A DNA stretch of 64,000 bases from assembly GCA_947446925.1 (NCBI GenBank), contig CANFHU010000008.1, positions 52,220 through 116,219 on the forward strand. Direction: 5' to 3'. This stretch comes from Flavobacteriia bacterium. GTDB taxonomy: Bacteria; Bacteroidota; Bacteroidia; Flavobacteriales_D; Crocinitomicaceae. Position numbers and translations under genes: made by a program. Below the pieces are notes generated by a model that did not search any database, was not told the DNA's origin, and saw nothing but the letters and a program-made list of their open reading frames with translations. This document shows positions 1 through 9,482 of the stretch, piece by piece. The number at the start of each line of letters is the position of its first letter. The stretch's first letter is position 1.

Positions 1-68
1 AAAATAAATTTAATTTGTAATTATTTTTTTTAAGCTTCATTTTGCAATCATTAATTTCGCTATGAATT

Positions 69-731
69 TTAATCAAAATTATGAGCGACAAATGATTTAG
101 ACATTAAAAAGAATCTTTCACGCCAAATTTTACTTTTTGGAAATAATTTTTTAAAATCGTTATATGAAGGCAATAATATTTCATCAATGTATTGTCGAGC
201 GAATTCTTTATCCCATTTTTTACCTCTACTTAATATTGTCTTAGTAAGAATGAAAAATTGAATGTTTTTTGGTAGGAGATTTATTATAGGCAACAAATAA
301 TGAGGTTCTATAAAAAAAAATTTATTTGGTACCTGAACATAATAATTACATCCAACTCTTTGAACTTCTTTAGCCATTTTCACTTGATTTTCTCGAGTTG
401 TCAAATGTTCAATTACTGAATTCGAAAAAGTAATATCAAATTCATTATCAGAAAATTCAGAAAGGTCTACTGCATTTCCAATGATTGAAATGATATTTGT
501 GCTCGTAACATTAAATTTTTCTAAATTTAACACAGTAATTTCATAGTCTGGATTGGATGCTAATGTTGAGTTTTTCCAAAAATGTTCGTTTCCTCCTATA
601 TCTAGAATACGAATTGGTTTAGGTAAATTTTTTATTTTCTCCTTAAAAAAAATCATTCGTTTTTGCCGAAACTGATTACCTAAAGATTGATTTGATGTAG
701 AATCACCAAAAAGAAAAGATTTCAAATTCAT
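69..731 (-). CDS. class I SAM-dependent methyltransferase
   Basis: Small (220 aa) Rossmann-fold methyltransferase. The SAM-binding motif I is ILDIGGNE (about residues 42-49), and a Methyltransf_11-like acidic/aromatic stretch follows as FDITFSNSVIEHL. The ORF track starts 12 codons earlier. I prefer the ATG at 731 because a Bacteroidota -7 element (TATCTTTG, minus strand) lies at 748-755, inside the longer ORF, so the upstream codons would not be transcribed. It is the last gene of the glycan locus in this window and probably modifies a sugar or lipid intermediate, but the substrate cannot be told from sequence. Confidence 0.75.
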   Translation of the reverse strand: MNLKSFLFGDSTSNQSLGNQFRQKRMIFFKEKIKNLPKPIRILDIGGNEHFWKNSTLASNPDYEITVLNLEKFNVTSTNIISIIGNAVDLSEFSDNEFDITFSNSVIEHLTTRENQVKMAKEVQRVGCNYYVQVPNKFFFIEPHYLLPIINLLPKNIQFFILTKTILSRGKKWDKEFARQYIDEILLPSYNDFKKLFPKSKIWRERFFLMSKSFVAHNFD

Positions 732-747
732 ATCTATTATTTTAGTG

Positions 748-755
748 CAAAGATA
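748..755 (-). promoter_or_regulatory. -7 promoter element TATCTTTG for the methyltransferase
   Basis: On the minus strand this reads TATCTTTG, a full match to the Bacteroidota -7 consensus TAnnTTTG, ending 16 nt before the ATG at 731. No convincing -33 TTG is seen at the usual distance. It is used here to choose the start codon. Confidence 0.5.
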
Positions 756-950
756 TAATTTATTCAATTTTAAATATTTAATACCAAAGTTAAATTCGTT
801 TTTCTTTTATTTGAAATTATTATATACACAGGTTTTAGTATTTTGAATATTAACTTGTTAGTTTTGAATCAAAAATTTTATTATTAAAAAAAAATTAAAT
901 TTACATAACCGAGAATTTTTCTACAATTCAAGCACTATGGTTTTTTTACA

Positions 951-1202
951 ACATTACAGTTGGTGGTTTTGTATTATTAGCTGAAAGGTTTAAAAATCTT
1001 ATACCAATATTATTTACTTCTTTGGGATATTCATCTTATTCTTTATAAGTGTTTCACTCTTTTTAATTCCTTATAAAACAACTCTCTTTTTAAAGTTAGG
1101 TTTTTAAATTAAATGGTTTGTACTATTGCCTCATGTTTATTAAGTTTGATAGATAGTTATTTAATTTATAAGTATTTTGAAAAACCTATTGTTAATTTTT
1201 AA
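951..1202 (+). pseudogene. decayed acyltransferase family 3 C-terminal remnant
   Basis: The 568-base gap between two methyltransferase genes holds a broken plus-strand coding remnant spread over three frames. One frame reads FVLLAERFKNLIPILF followed by TSLGYSSYSL and a stop, which resembles the LGxiSYSLYL segment of acyltransferase family 3. The next frame gives a hydrophobic FFGIFILFFISVSLFLIPY stretch. A third ends in YLIYKYFEKPIVNF and a stop, the typical C-terminus of this family (YkyiEkPi). At least two frameshifts or stops separate them. I infer a dead O-acetyltransferase of a surface polysaccharide. The rest of the gap (780-950, 1203-1342) is AT-rich with nothing recognisable. Confidence 0.6.
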
Positions 1203-1342
1203 GAATTAAATTGATTTGGTAAACACACAACTCTTAATTATTTCATTTTTATAGTTAGAGTCACCTTGTAGTTTTCTAAAAAGATTTAAATTTTGTTTTC
1301 AGGTTCAAATTTAGAACATATAATTAGATATCATCTTTTTAG

Positions 1343-1350
1343 TATATTTG
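1343..1350 (+). promoter_or_regulatory. -7 promoter element TATATTTG
   Basis: TATATTTG matches TAnnTTTG and lies 33 nt upstream of the ATG at 1384. The TTG used as start in the ORF track (1348-1350) is the last three bases of this element, which argues against that longer start. Confidence 0.4.
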
Positions 1351-1383
1351 CTAAACATTTCAATAATATTTATTTTCATTAAA

Positions 1384-2283
1384 ATGATCAAAAAAGTAAT
1401 AAAAAAAATTGTTCCTACACGTGTAATTCTATTTTTACAAAGTTTCCAATACAAACCATTAAATATTTTTCCATCAGGTCATTTTTACTCTCCTGTAGTT
1501 TCCAAAAATGAATTTTTAGAGTTTGAACAACAAATTTCGAATGAAAAACAAAATAACAGCATATTAGGTGTTAATTTGAATTCAGATTTTCAAAAAGAAT
1601 TGTTGAAAGAATTTGATAAATTTTATAATGAATTACCTTTTGAATTTAATTCAAATAGTAAAACGAGGTATTATTTTAATAATACTTCTTATGGCTATAC
1701 AGATAGTATTATACTTTATTCATTTATCCGTTATTTTAATCCAAAAAGAATAACAGAAATTGGTTCGGGTTATACATCTGCTTTAATGTTAGATACTAAA
1801 GAAATATTCAATTTAAACACTGAATTAACTTTTATTGAGCCTTATCCAAAATTGCTATATAGCTTACTTAATGAAAATGATAAAAAGGATTGTAAAGTTA
1901 TTAATTCTAAAGTTCAGAATGTTCCGTTAGAAGAATTTAAACTTTTGGAAAAAAATGATATTCTTTTTATCGATAGTAGTCATGTTTCTAAAACTGTAAG
2001 TGATGTCAATTTTGAAATTTTTAACATTTTACCTGTATTAAAATCTGGTGTTATAATTCATATTCATGATGTATTTTACCCATTTGAGTATCCAAAAGAA
2101 TGGATATTACAGGGGCGTAATTGGAATGAAGATTATTTATTGAGAGCTTTTTTAATGTATAATAATGATTTTGAAATATTATTCTTTTCAGATTACATGA
2201 AATTACATTTTGCTTCTATCTTTGAAAATATGCCTCTTACAAAAAATGATAATGGTGCAAATTTATGGTTGAGAAAGAAATGA
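1384..2283 (+). CDS. class I SAM-dependent methyltransferase (Methyltransf_24-like)
   Basis: A 299-aa protein with the SAM-binding glycine motif ITEIGSGYTSALML near residue 125, an acidic ribose-binding strand ending in FIEPYP, and a catalytic-region strand DILFIDSSHVSKTVSDVNFE followed by GVIIHIHDVFYPFEYP. This pattern is seen in methyltransferases next to polysaccharide and cephalosporin-hydroxylase-like genes. It is the only plus-strand gene in the glycan locus and converges on the GT2 gene with a gap of 5 bases. The ORF track starts at a TTG (1348) that overlaps a promoter element; the ATG at 1384 followed by a basic MIKKVIKK is the better start. Substrate unknown. Confidence 0.75.
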   Translation: MIKKVIKKIVPTRVILFLQSFQYKPLNIFPSGHFYSPVVSKNEFLEFEQQISNEKQNNSILGVNLNSDFQKELLKEFDKFYNELPFEFNSNSKTRYYFNNTSYGYTDSIILYSFIRYFNPKRITEIGSGYTSALMLDTKEIFNLNTELTFIEPYPKLLYSLLNENDKKDCKVINSKVQNVPLEEFKLLEKNDILFIDSSHVSKTVSDVNFEIFNILPVLKSGVIIHIHDVFYPFEYPKEWILQGRNWNEDYLLRAFLMYNNDFEILFFSDYMKLHFASIFENMPLTKNDNGANLWLRKK

Positions 2284-2288
2284 TATTA

Positions 2289-3110
2289 TTAATTATATCG
2301 TCTTTTTTTTCTTATTAATATTCTATATAAGTCAATCAAATTATTTATATTCTTTGTATTAAATAATTTTAAAGATAGGTTTATTATTTTTGCTTTAAAA
2401 AATTGTTTAGCAAATTGATGTTTTAAATTGTATTTTTTCATAATAAAATGCCACTCAATTATCATTTTTTCTCTATTTGAAATAGTTGAACTAGTTCCAC
2501 CAAATTGAAATTTAGCTATTTTTGCATAGAAAAAATGTGGTTTTTGTTGCATTCCTACTCTAAGTATCATTTCAAAATCTCCAGCTATTTTATAATTTGT
2601 ATCAAATAATCCAAATTCTTCAAATGATTTTTTTCGTTGAAAAGTTGCTTGATGCGGAAACATGCACAATTTAGAGATTTTACTCATGTATTCATCCCAT
2701 GGTATACCAGCTGCTCCAATCACTTGATTATTTTCTCCAATTATATCTATTTGACCATATGCAATTTTAATTTTTTGAGATAATTGCTCTAGTTCTTTAG
2801 CTGAATTTTCAAGTACGTTATCATTGTAAAATACATCTCCAGCTCCCATGAAAATTATCCATTCACCTTGTGCAATTGGTAATACTTTGTTCCAAGCATC
2901 ATAAATTCCATTATCGTTTTGTATTATATGTTTAATTGGAAAATGGTTATTATTTATAAATTGAATAGGATTATCTTCTGAATTACAATCCGCTATTATT
3001 AATTCAAAATTTTTATATGTTTGTTTTGAATAATTTTCAATACTAGTTTTAAGATCTTCACCTACATTTCGTATCGCTAAAATAATTGTAAAAAATGTAT
3101 TATTATCCAA
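2289..3110 (-). CDS. glycosyltransferase family 2
   Basis: A 273-aa GT-A-fold glycosyltransferase. The N-terminus FFTIILAIRNVGEDLKTSIE is followed by the nucleotide-binding IIADCNSEDN and a DXD-like site in the segment WIIFMGAGDVFYN. A later GLFDTNYKIAGDFEMILRVG carries the conserved acceptor/catalytic acidic residues of WcaA-type GT2 enzymes. It probably adds one sugar to the lipid-linked repeat unit at the inner face of the cytoplasmic membrane. It follows the DUF115-like gene by 10 bases, so the two are likely co-transcribed. Donor and acceptor are unknown. Confidence 0.85.
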   Translation of the reverse strand: MDNNTFFTIILAIRNVGEDLKTSIENYSKQTYKNFELIIADCNSEDNPIQFINNNHFPIKHIIQNDNGIYDAWNKVLPIAQGEWIIFMGAGDVFYNDNVLENSAKELEQLSQKIKIAYGQIDIIGENNQVIGAAGIPWDEYMSKISKLCMFPHQATFQRKKSFEEFGLFDTNYKIAGDFEMILRVGMQQKPHFFYAKIAKFQFGGTSSTISNREKMIIEWHFIMKKYNLKHQFAKQFFKAKIINLSLKLFNTKNINNLIDLYRILIRKKRRYN

Positions 3111-3120
3111 AATATAAGAA

Positions 3121-3894
3121 TTAGTTATTTTTATGTAGAAAATCGTTTATTGACATTCTTTCAAATATTTCGAGTTTACCACCTTCGGTACAATTATAAA
3201 TTTTTTTACCTTTCAATTCAAACATTTTTTTTGCAAGTGAGTATGCTTGTTCACTACCTTCCAAATCTGCAAGTTGCCATTGTATCCCATTACTAAAATA
3301 TCGAGGGTCAAAATGATTACTATCTGGACCTTTTGAAATTTGAAGTTCATTAGGGGTACCAGTTTGGTTAAAATTATGATCTGCACCTACAATTGCTATT
3401 CGATTGAATCCCATATGATATGCAATTTGTAAAGCTGTGTATGTAACTGTCCATCCTTCATAAATAATTAATCCTGGATTTAACGAAAAATCTAAATTAT
3501 AACCTGAGAAACTATTTAAAAGTGAAATGTTTATTTTATTATTTAATTCTTTTGAATTTATATCTGCAATATATAATGGGATTTCTGTATTGTTATAAAA
3601 ATCTACATTTTGTTCAATAACATATTTGTTTATTGCAACAATCATATTTGGTCGAAAGTCAGTTCTTTCAAATAAAAGATTTATTTTGTTTAATCCAATT
3701 ACAAAAGTATTTTCTAATTGATCAAAATTAACTTTATTAAGACTTGGTCCATTGCATAAAATTATTGCATCTTTTCCTTTATAACTATCTTTAAGGCTGT
3801 TAAAATTTGAAATTGTTTTTTGTCCATTTTCTGAATTTTTCCATTTAAATTTTGATAAATTTCGTCTAATATTTTTCTTTAATGTTGTTAACAT
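3121..3894 (-). CDS. DUF115-like putative glycan-modifying transferase
   Basis: A 257-aa protein. After a basic N-terminus, a Rossmann-like motif KDAIILCNGPSLNKVNFDQL is followed by FVIGLNKINLLF and later FNRIAIVGADHNFNQ. The (C/G)NGPSL motif is shared by DUF115/MptE-like proteins and by GT42 sialyltransferase-like enzymes, where it binds a nucleotide. A role in transferring an acidic sugar or a phosphate-linked group is possible and would fit the cytidylyltransferase encoded in the same locus, but this is inference. It sits between GT4 and GT2 genes with short gaps. Confidence 0.6.
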   Translation of the reverse strand: MLTTLKKNIRRNLSKFKWKNSENGQKTISNFNSLKDSYKGKDAIILCNGPSLNKVNFDQLENTFVIGLNKINLLFERTDFRPNMIVAINKYVIEQNVDFYNNTEIPLYIADINSKELNNKINISLLNSFSGYNLDFSLNPGLIIYEGWTVTYTALQIAYHMGFNRIAIVGADHNFNQTGTPNELQISKGPDSNHFDPRYFSNGIQWQLADLEGSEQAYSLAKKMFELKGKKIYNCTEGGKLEIFERMSINDFLHKNN

Positions 3895-3914
3895 ATTTTT
3901 ATAATTTGTTAAAA

Positions 3915-5039
3915 TTAATTGTTGTTAAGAAGATTCGTATAAAATTCTTTTGTGGTTTTACCAATATTTATCCAATCAAATTTAGAGCTAATAAGAGCAT
4001 TTGCATTTTCTGTTACGCTTGATAATTTATTTTTTTCTATAATGTCTATAATTTTTTTTGCTAAATCAATTTCGTTTTCCGACTGAAATAAAAATCCATT
4101 TTCATTATCAATTATTATTTCTTTAAAAGGATCTAAATCTGAACAAATTACTGGTTTCCCATAACTCATAGATAATAATAATACACCACTTTGATATATC
4201 TTAGTATAAGGTAATACAATTAAATCAGCTGAATTAAAATAATTTGAAACTTCTGAATCAGGTATATAACTAAAATTAGTTTTAACTATTTCACTAATAT
4301 TTAATTTTGAAATCAATTCAGTATATACATTTAAATCACTTTTCCAGGCCTTTCCTGCAATAACAAGTTCAATTTTTTGGTCTGCATCTTTTAAAATTTT
4401 CATTGCTTCTAATAACGTTTTAAGACCTTTTACTTTTTTTATCTGACCAAAAAATAAAAGTTTCAATTTATCGTCGTTTTTTAGTGATTTAAATTTTGTT
4501 TTATCTAAGAATGGTAAATAATTACCATGTGGAATAATTTTAATTGATGATTTTAATTTTTGTTTTTTGTTAAGAGAATTTAAAGAACTTTGATTATGTA
4601 CTATTATACCATCCAAAAAATTGATACATTTTTTTTCGACCAGTTTATTAGCTTTTTTATCAAATGCATTTATATCATGTAGAGTACCTATCACGATTAA
4701 TCCATGAAATTTGGCTAGTTTGATAATAAATAAATCAATTAATCTAAGTTTAAAAAAATGTAAATGTAAAATTTTTATATCTCTTTTTTTTAGGTCTTTT
4801 ATAGCAAAATAATGTCCAAATAAATATTTTAAAACTTTAATTATAAAGTTACTTTTCCACATATTATTGAAGAAAAGTTTAGTTGTAACATTTTGGTAAT
4901 TTCGAATTTTAGTCTCGTTCGATGTATATAAAACTACATTAACGTTGTTTTCACTAAGACCTAAAGCTAATCCATAGTCATAATAATCCATTCCTCCGTG
5001 ACCTCCAACTGGTTCGATTATACCTACTGAAAATTTCAT
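3915..5039 (-). CDS. glycosyltransferase family 4 (GT-B fold)
   Basis: A 374-aa protein with the GT-B architecture. The N-terminal acceptor domain begins VGIIEPVGGHGGMDYYDYGL. The C-terminal donor domain has LKLLFFGQIKKVKGLKTLLEA (loop and lysine after FGxIxxxKG), IVIAGKA-like ELVIAGKAWKSD, and the E(x7)E-like region LPYTKIYQSGVLLLSMSYGKPV. It is expected to act on a lipid-linked oligosaccharide at the cytoplasmic face. Its start is 9 bases past the end of the polymerase gene (5048), consistent with an operon. Confidence 0.85.
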   Translation of the reverse strand: MKFSVGIIEPVGGHGGMDYYDYGLALGLSENNVNVVLYTSNETKIRNYQNVTTKLFFNNMWKSNFIIKVLKYLFGHYFAIKDLKKRDIKILHLHFFKLRLIDLFIIKLAKFHGLIVIGTLHDINAFDKKANKLVEKKCINFLDGIIVHNQSSLNSLNKKQKLKSSIKIIPHGNYLPFLDKTKFKSLKNDDKLKLLFFGQIKKVKGLKTLLEAMKILKDADQKIELVIAGKAWKSDLNVYTELISKLNISEIVKTNFSYIPDSEVSNYFNSADLIVLPYTKIYQSGVLLLSMSYGKPVICSDLDPFKEIIIDNENGFLFQSENEIDLAKKIIDIIEKNKLSSVTENANALISSKFDWINIGKTTKEFYTNLLNNN

Positions 5040-5047
5040 ATAATAAA

Positions 5048-6379
5048 TTAGGATTTAATTCCTTCGGTTTGGAATAATTGATGATTTGTACTCATTTTTT
5101 TATTCAAATAAATTATTATTACAAAAGTAAATATAAACATCCAAAATGTTGCATTATGATAGTTTAATGACTCTGTCCCACCAACGAAAGCAAAATAAAA
5201 AATAAAATTTTGAAGAACAAGAAGATTTCTATTTTTAGTTGTAATATACATTTTTCTTATTGTTCTTGAAGCTACTATAATTAAAGTATAATAAACAAAT
5301 AAACCAATATAACCTATATCTAGAATTAATTGAAGTAATATATTGTGAGTACTCACATATTCAGAATTTGAAAAAATTGAAAAGTCTTTTGCCCATAGAC
5401 TTGATACTTTGGAGCCTACCTGTCCAAATTCTCCAAAACCTATAAGATGATTCATTTTAAATGATATCAATTCATTCAAACTCAAAGCCCATAATATATT
5501 TCTGTTATTTCCGGTTGCTAAATCTTCACTATTTCGAGACAAAAAATCAAGGTATTGACTGTTAGTGACTAAAAAACTGGTCAAGACAAGTAGTATTGGT
5601 AAAAAACTAATAAATGATATAAATAAACCAGTTATTTTTAAATGATTAAGGTCTTTAAGAAATCGATTACATATTACAATAAATATTATTGCAAGTAATG
5701 ATGATCTCATATCTAAGATCAATAGACCAAAAATTGATAATATAAAGAAAATTAAAGAATATTTTTTAAATTTTTTAATTTTAGTTGTAGAATAAAATGT
5801 AACGCTAATAATCGCTGATGCGCCCAAAAATGAACCATAATTATTTACACCAGAGGTTAACGGTAGTGGTAATCTTTGTATTTCTAATCCAAATAAAGAA
5901 CGTAACATTTCTGAAAAACCAATTTGCGGATAATTTTTTTTATAGTCAAATATATCAATAGAAAGAAGTTCAAAAATATAATTCGATACTATAAAAGTTA
6001 TTGGAATAGTTATAAAAAAAAAAAATAATTTTTCATCATCAACATTCTTTTTATCATCTTGCTTAACTAATTCAAAAATAACAGATAGAGTTGCAAAAAT
6101 CATGATAATTATAATTATTATTTTGTAATAAGAATAAGTTACACTCGATGAATCTATATTTGATCTTAAATAAGAAATAAATAATAATATCAAAAATATA
6201 ATAAATAATTTGGATAGAATTGTCTGTTTTTGAAATGAGTATAATTCAATTTTTTTCCAGTTTGTAAACGATATTAAAATTAACCCAAATAAGACAGTTA
6301 TATTAATTATATTGGTATATTCTGATACTTTGTAATCTGAGAATAATATCGTAATTAGTAATATATATAAATATTTCAA
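5048..6379 (-). CDS. wzy: O-antigen polymerase/ligase-like membrane protein (Wzy type)
   Basis: A 443-aa polytopic membrane protein with about ten to twelve hydrophobic segments from residue 2 onward. A large loop in the second half contains ATGNNRNILWALSLNELISFKMNHLIGFGEFG, the pattern (N-R-x2-W, then GxGxGxxG) typical of the Wzy_C/O-antigen ligase superfamily, with a conserved histidine downstream (STHNILLQLILDIGYIGL). In the Wzy-dependent pathway it would polymerise repeat units at the periplasmic face. Adjacent to a flippase gene, as expected. A ligase (WaaL) role cannot be excluded by eye. Confidence 0.75.
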   Translation of the reverse strand: MKYLYILLITILFSDYKVSEYTNIINITVLFGLILISFTNWKKIELYSFQKQTILSKLFIIFLILLFISYLRSNIDSSSVTYSYYKIIIIIIMIFATLSVIFELVKQDDKKNVDDEKLFFFFITIPITFIVSNYIFELLSIDIFDYKKNYPQIGFSEMLRSLFGLEIQRLPLPLTSGVNNYGSFLGASAIISVTFYSTTKIKKFKKYSLIFFILSIFGLLILDMRSSLLAIIFIVICNRFLKDLNHLKITGLFISFISFLPILLVLTSFLVTNSQYLDFLSRNSEDLATGNNRNILWALSLNELISFKMNHLIGFGEFGQVGSKVSSLWAKDFSIFSNSEYVSTHNILLQLILDIGYIGLFVYYTLIIVASRTIRKMYITTKNRNLLVLQNFIFYFAFVGGTESLNYHNATFWMFIFTFVIIIYLNKKMSTNHQLFQTEGIKS

Positions 6380-6406
6380 ATTCTGTAATTTTTTGGTTGA
6401 TTTATT

Positions 6407-7834
6407 TTATAAATTAAATATTAATAAAATGTATAATAATAAAACTAATAGGGGTACAAAGGTAATTTTCTTTTCAAATTTCATAAATTTTAAATTGAGT
6501 AATTTATAAGATTTTTTTGCTGCATACCAAGAGTAAAAACTTAAATATGCAACAATCATTGAAATAGGAAATGCATAGAAATTAAATGAAGGTATTGTAA
6601 AAATCAATAGAATTAATAATATTATTCCAGTGATAGAATTTGTAATGTGCCAAATTATATTATTTGAAATTGAGTATAATTGCATGTGCATTGCACCGAA
6701 ACGTTCGATAAAAAATGCAAAGATTAGTAATGCCCATAATTTTGCTTCGATAAATTGAATAGAAGATCCAATTACTTCAAGAGCATAAGGTGCTGTAATA
6801 CCTACTAATATTGTTGATATTACAAACGTGAAATGAGATACAATCATACCTTTTTTTGCAGATTTCAAAAGTTTTTCTCGATCATTAGTTATATAAAGTC
6901 TTGACAATTCAGGAACCTTTGTGTAGAATGGTGCCATTGAAAAATTAATTATGATTTGTAAAATTCTATAACAAAATAGGTAGGAAGATACTTGTTTAGC
7001 GTCATCAGATTGTGCAAAATATAAAGCACTGCTATTAATTATTCCATAGGACATTATTATACCAATTGCACTTCTCCATGAGGTTGACCATAAATCTGTA
7101 ATCAAACTTTTATCTACGTAAATTGTAAATTTTGATTTAATTTTATTATATAAATCATCCTTTTTACAGATTAAATAATTTCGTATGACACTTATAACAT
7201 TCCAAGATTGACTTAATAAAATTAAACCAACAAAATTAATTCCAAGTTGAATTCCAATAGCACAAGAAATAATTGAGCATAAAGAAAATATGGTTTCATA
7301 TCTTCTAAATAAGGTTATTTTATTACTTCCTTGAAGAAATATAGCGAAAATATTACCCCAAAATGAGAATGAAATACCAACTATCATGATAATCCAAGAT
7401 GTCCAACCATCCTTTGGATATGTCATTAACGAGATCGGTTTAGCTATAATATATTGACCGAAAATTACTAGGATTAAAAGAATTAAAATAGTTAATATTG
7501 CATAGACTAATTTTATATTTTGCCATATATTGCCTATAAATAATAAATTTGGTTTTCCATTTCCTTTATTATTATTCATGGATGATGCACCACCTAAACC
7601 ATAAGAAATTGCTCTTATGAAAGATGGACCAAAACCCAATTCAAATATGAAATTAAATCCAGCAATTGTTGCAAATAAATACCATAAACTTATTTCGGCA
7701 GGATTAAATTCTTTTAGAATAAATGGAATTAAGACAATTATATTTAAAGATCTAGATGCAATACTAGCCCAAGTATTAAAAGTTGGTGAATGATAAATTT
7801 TTTTAATTAAAGAGATAATACTGGTTGATGTCAT
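6407..7834 (-). CDS. wzx: polysaccharide flippase (Wzx-like, MOP superfamily)
   Basis: A 475-aa protein with about 12 predicted membrane helices. It starts with a short cytoplasmic tail then TWASIASRSLNIIVLIPFIL, followed by EISLWYLFATIAGFNFIFELGFGPSFIRAISYG, which closely fits the conserved N-terminal motifs of Wzx-type flippases (xxxWxxxxxxxxxxxxxGFxxxxxR). It would flip undecaprenyl-linked repeat units to the periplasm. The gene lies 27 bases upstream of the wzy-like gene, the usual pairing. Confidence 0.8.
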   Translation of the reverse strand: MTSTSIISLIKKIYHSPTFNTWASIASRSLNIIVLIPFILKEFNPAEISLWYLFATIAGFNFIFELGFGPSFIRAISYGLGGASSMNNNKGNGKPNLLFIGNIWQNIKLVYAILTILILLILVIFGQYIIAKPISLMTYPKDGWTSWIIMIVGISFSFWGNIFAIFLQGSNKITLFRRYETIFSLCSIISCAIGIQLGINFVGLILLSQSWNVISVIRNYLICKKDDLYNKIKSKFTIYVDKSLITDLWSTSWRSAIGIIMSYGIINSSALYFAQSDDAKQVSSYLFCYRILQIIINFSMAPFYTKVPELSRLYITNDREKLLKSAKKGMIVSHFTFVISTILVGITAPYALEVIGSSIQFIEAKLWALLIFAFFIERFGAMHMQLYSISNNIIWHITNSITGIILLILLIFTIPSFNFYAFPISMIVAYLSFYSWYAAKKSYKLLNLKFMKFEKKITFVPLLVLLLYILLIFNL

Positions 7835-7899
7835 TTACTTTAACTCGTATTTTAATTTTTTTAAAAATATGTATAAATACTATATTTAATACTTTAGAA

Positions 7900-8721
7900 T
7901 CAGTTATGAATTTTTCTTTTATTTATTTCATTTAAAAAATATTTTTCAAAGTTATCATCTTTATAAGCAACTAAATTACCCCAACCATTCTGTGCTATTT
8001 CACAAGGATATTTTTCAGCTTTATTAAAGTTATGTTCTATTCCATATTTTATTATTGGATGCCATTCACTTACAATAACTTTGTAGTTTTTAGTTTGAAG
8101 ATATTCAATCATATCTTGAACTACATAATTTAATTTTTTTGTTTTATTATCTTCAAATTCACAAAAAATTATTTCCAAGTTTTTTTGATTTAATATGTCT
8201 AACCCTTTTAATACAAACAAATCATATCCTTCTGTATCTATTTTAAGCATTTTGATATTCTTGATTTTATGTTTAAATATCATGTTATCAAGAGTTTCTA
8301 CTTTTACAACTTTAGCAATTTTATGCGTTTCATGAAAATTTAATAAACTTGAAATTCCAGTTGATTCCTGAGATGTATAGAAATTCATTTCACCCACATT
8401 GTCTGAAATTGCACAATCAATTAACGTGTAATTTTTGTTGGTTAAAATTTCAGTAGGTATTATTTTTTTATTGTTGTCATCTGGTTCAAAACCAACTACT
8501 TTCCAATTATTGTTTAAAAATAGTTCACTTGATTCACCATAATGAACTCCTACGTCTAACATCGTACCAACAATTCTTTTTTGTCTGAAATAGTTTGCTA
8601 TTAAGTATAATTCGTCAATTTTGTTTGGAAATTTCACATTGTAGTAGTAATTAATCACAATTCTATCAATAAATTGTTTACCAAAAATCCTAATTAGAAT
8701 TTTTTTGATGTATTTTTTCAT
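7900..8721 (-). CDS. FkbM family methyltransferase
   Basis: A 273-aa protein. The core has the SAM-binding motif GTMLDVGVHYGESSELFL, the acidic strand VVGFEPDDNN, the catalytic-loop text NVGEMNFYTSQESTGISSLL and the KIDTEGYDLFVLKGLDIL motif that defines FkbM-type O-methyltransferases. These enzymes methylate sugar hydroxyls in capsules and glycolipids. It sits between the SDR and the flippase genes in the same orientation. Confidence 0.85.
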   Translation of the reverse strand: MKKYIKKILIRIFGKQFIDRIVINYYYNVKFPNKIDELYLIANYFRQKRIVGTMLDVGVHYGESSELFLNNNWKVVGFEPDDNNKKIIPTEILTNKNYTLIDCAISDNVGEMNFYTSQESTGISSLLNFHETHKIAKVVKVETLDNMIFKHKIKNIKMLKIDTEGYDLFVLKGLDILNQKNLEIIFCEFEDNKTKKLNYVVQDMIEYLQTKNYKVIVSEWHPIIKYGIEHNFNKAEKYPCEIAQNGWGNLVAYKDDNFEKYFLNEINKRKIHN

Positions 8722-8741
8722 TTTAAGTTTATTAATTATTT

Positions 8742-9482
8742 TTATAGGTCATGCAAAACGGAACTTATACCACCATCCATTTGAATATTGGCACCATGTA
8801 GAAATGATTTATTTTGTGAAGCTAAGAAAAATACAAGACATGCTATTTCTTCTGGATCACCAATTTTTTTAACCGGGTGTATTTCTCTTAATTTATCGAT
8901 AGCATTTTCCTCATAATTGAATCCTGCTCTAAGCATATCCGTTTCAATTGCCGCAGGACTAATTGCATTTACTCTTACTTTATTTTGTAAATCGACAGCC
9001 ATAGCTTTCGTCATACCAATTAATGCACTTTTAGAAGTTGCATAACTGAGAAAGCGAGGTTTTGTTAATTGTTGATGAATACTTCCAATATTTACTATAC
9101 TTCCATTAACTTGTATGAGTTTATTTAAGAATAGTTGACTTAATAATAATGGCGCTGTTAGATTGACGTTTAAACTCTTTTGCCAATCCGATAGTTTGAG
9201 TTCTTCCAAATGATCTAAAATTTGAACAGCTGCGTTATTAACTAATATATCTAGTGAATTGATAGAGTTTGATAAAACATCTTTCTTTTCTTTTCGATAA
9301 GTTTCATCCGTGCAGAATAAATCTAGGTCAAGTTGAATAAAAGTATCAACTAAATCAGGCTCTTTTGGTTTTTCTATATCTGTACCGATTATATAGAAAT
9401 TATTTTTCTTGAAATAGGAAGCAATACTTTTTCCAATTCCTCCAGATACACCAGTAATTAAAATTGTTTTTTTTAGCTCCAT
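8742..9482 (-). CDS. short-chain dehydrogenase/reductase
   Basis: A 246-aa classical SDR: cofactor motif ITGVSGGIGKSIA (TGxxxGxG), NNAA at DILVNNAAVQ, catalytic serine in SIVNIGSIHQ, catalytic YxxxK in LSYATSKSALIG, and a C-terminal HGANIQMDGG. It is an NAD(P)-dependent oxidoreductase, probably acting on a sugar or sugar-acid precursor. It overlaps the last base of the nominal ORF of the next upstream gene (stop to start junction at 9482), so it is translationally coupled to the hydroxyacid dehydrogenase in the four-gene group. Confidence 0.85.
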   Translation of the reverse strand: MELKKTILITGVSGGIGKSIASYFKKNNFYIIGTDIEKPKEPDLVDTFIQLDLDLFCTDETYRKEKKDVLSNSINSLDILVNNAAVQILDHLEELKLSDWQKSLNVNLTAPLLLSQLFLNKLIQVNGSIVNIGSIHQQLTKPRFLSYATSKSALIGMTKAMAVDLQNKVRVNAISPAAIETDMLRAGFNYEENAIDKLREIHPVKKIGDPEEIACLVFFLASQNKSFLHGANIQMDGGISSVLHDL

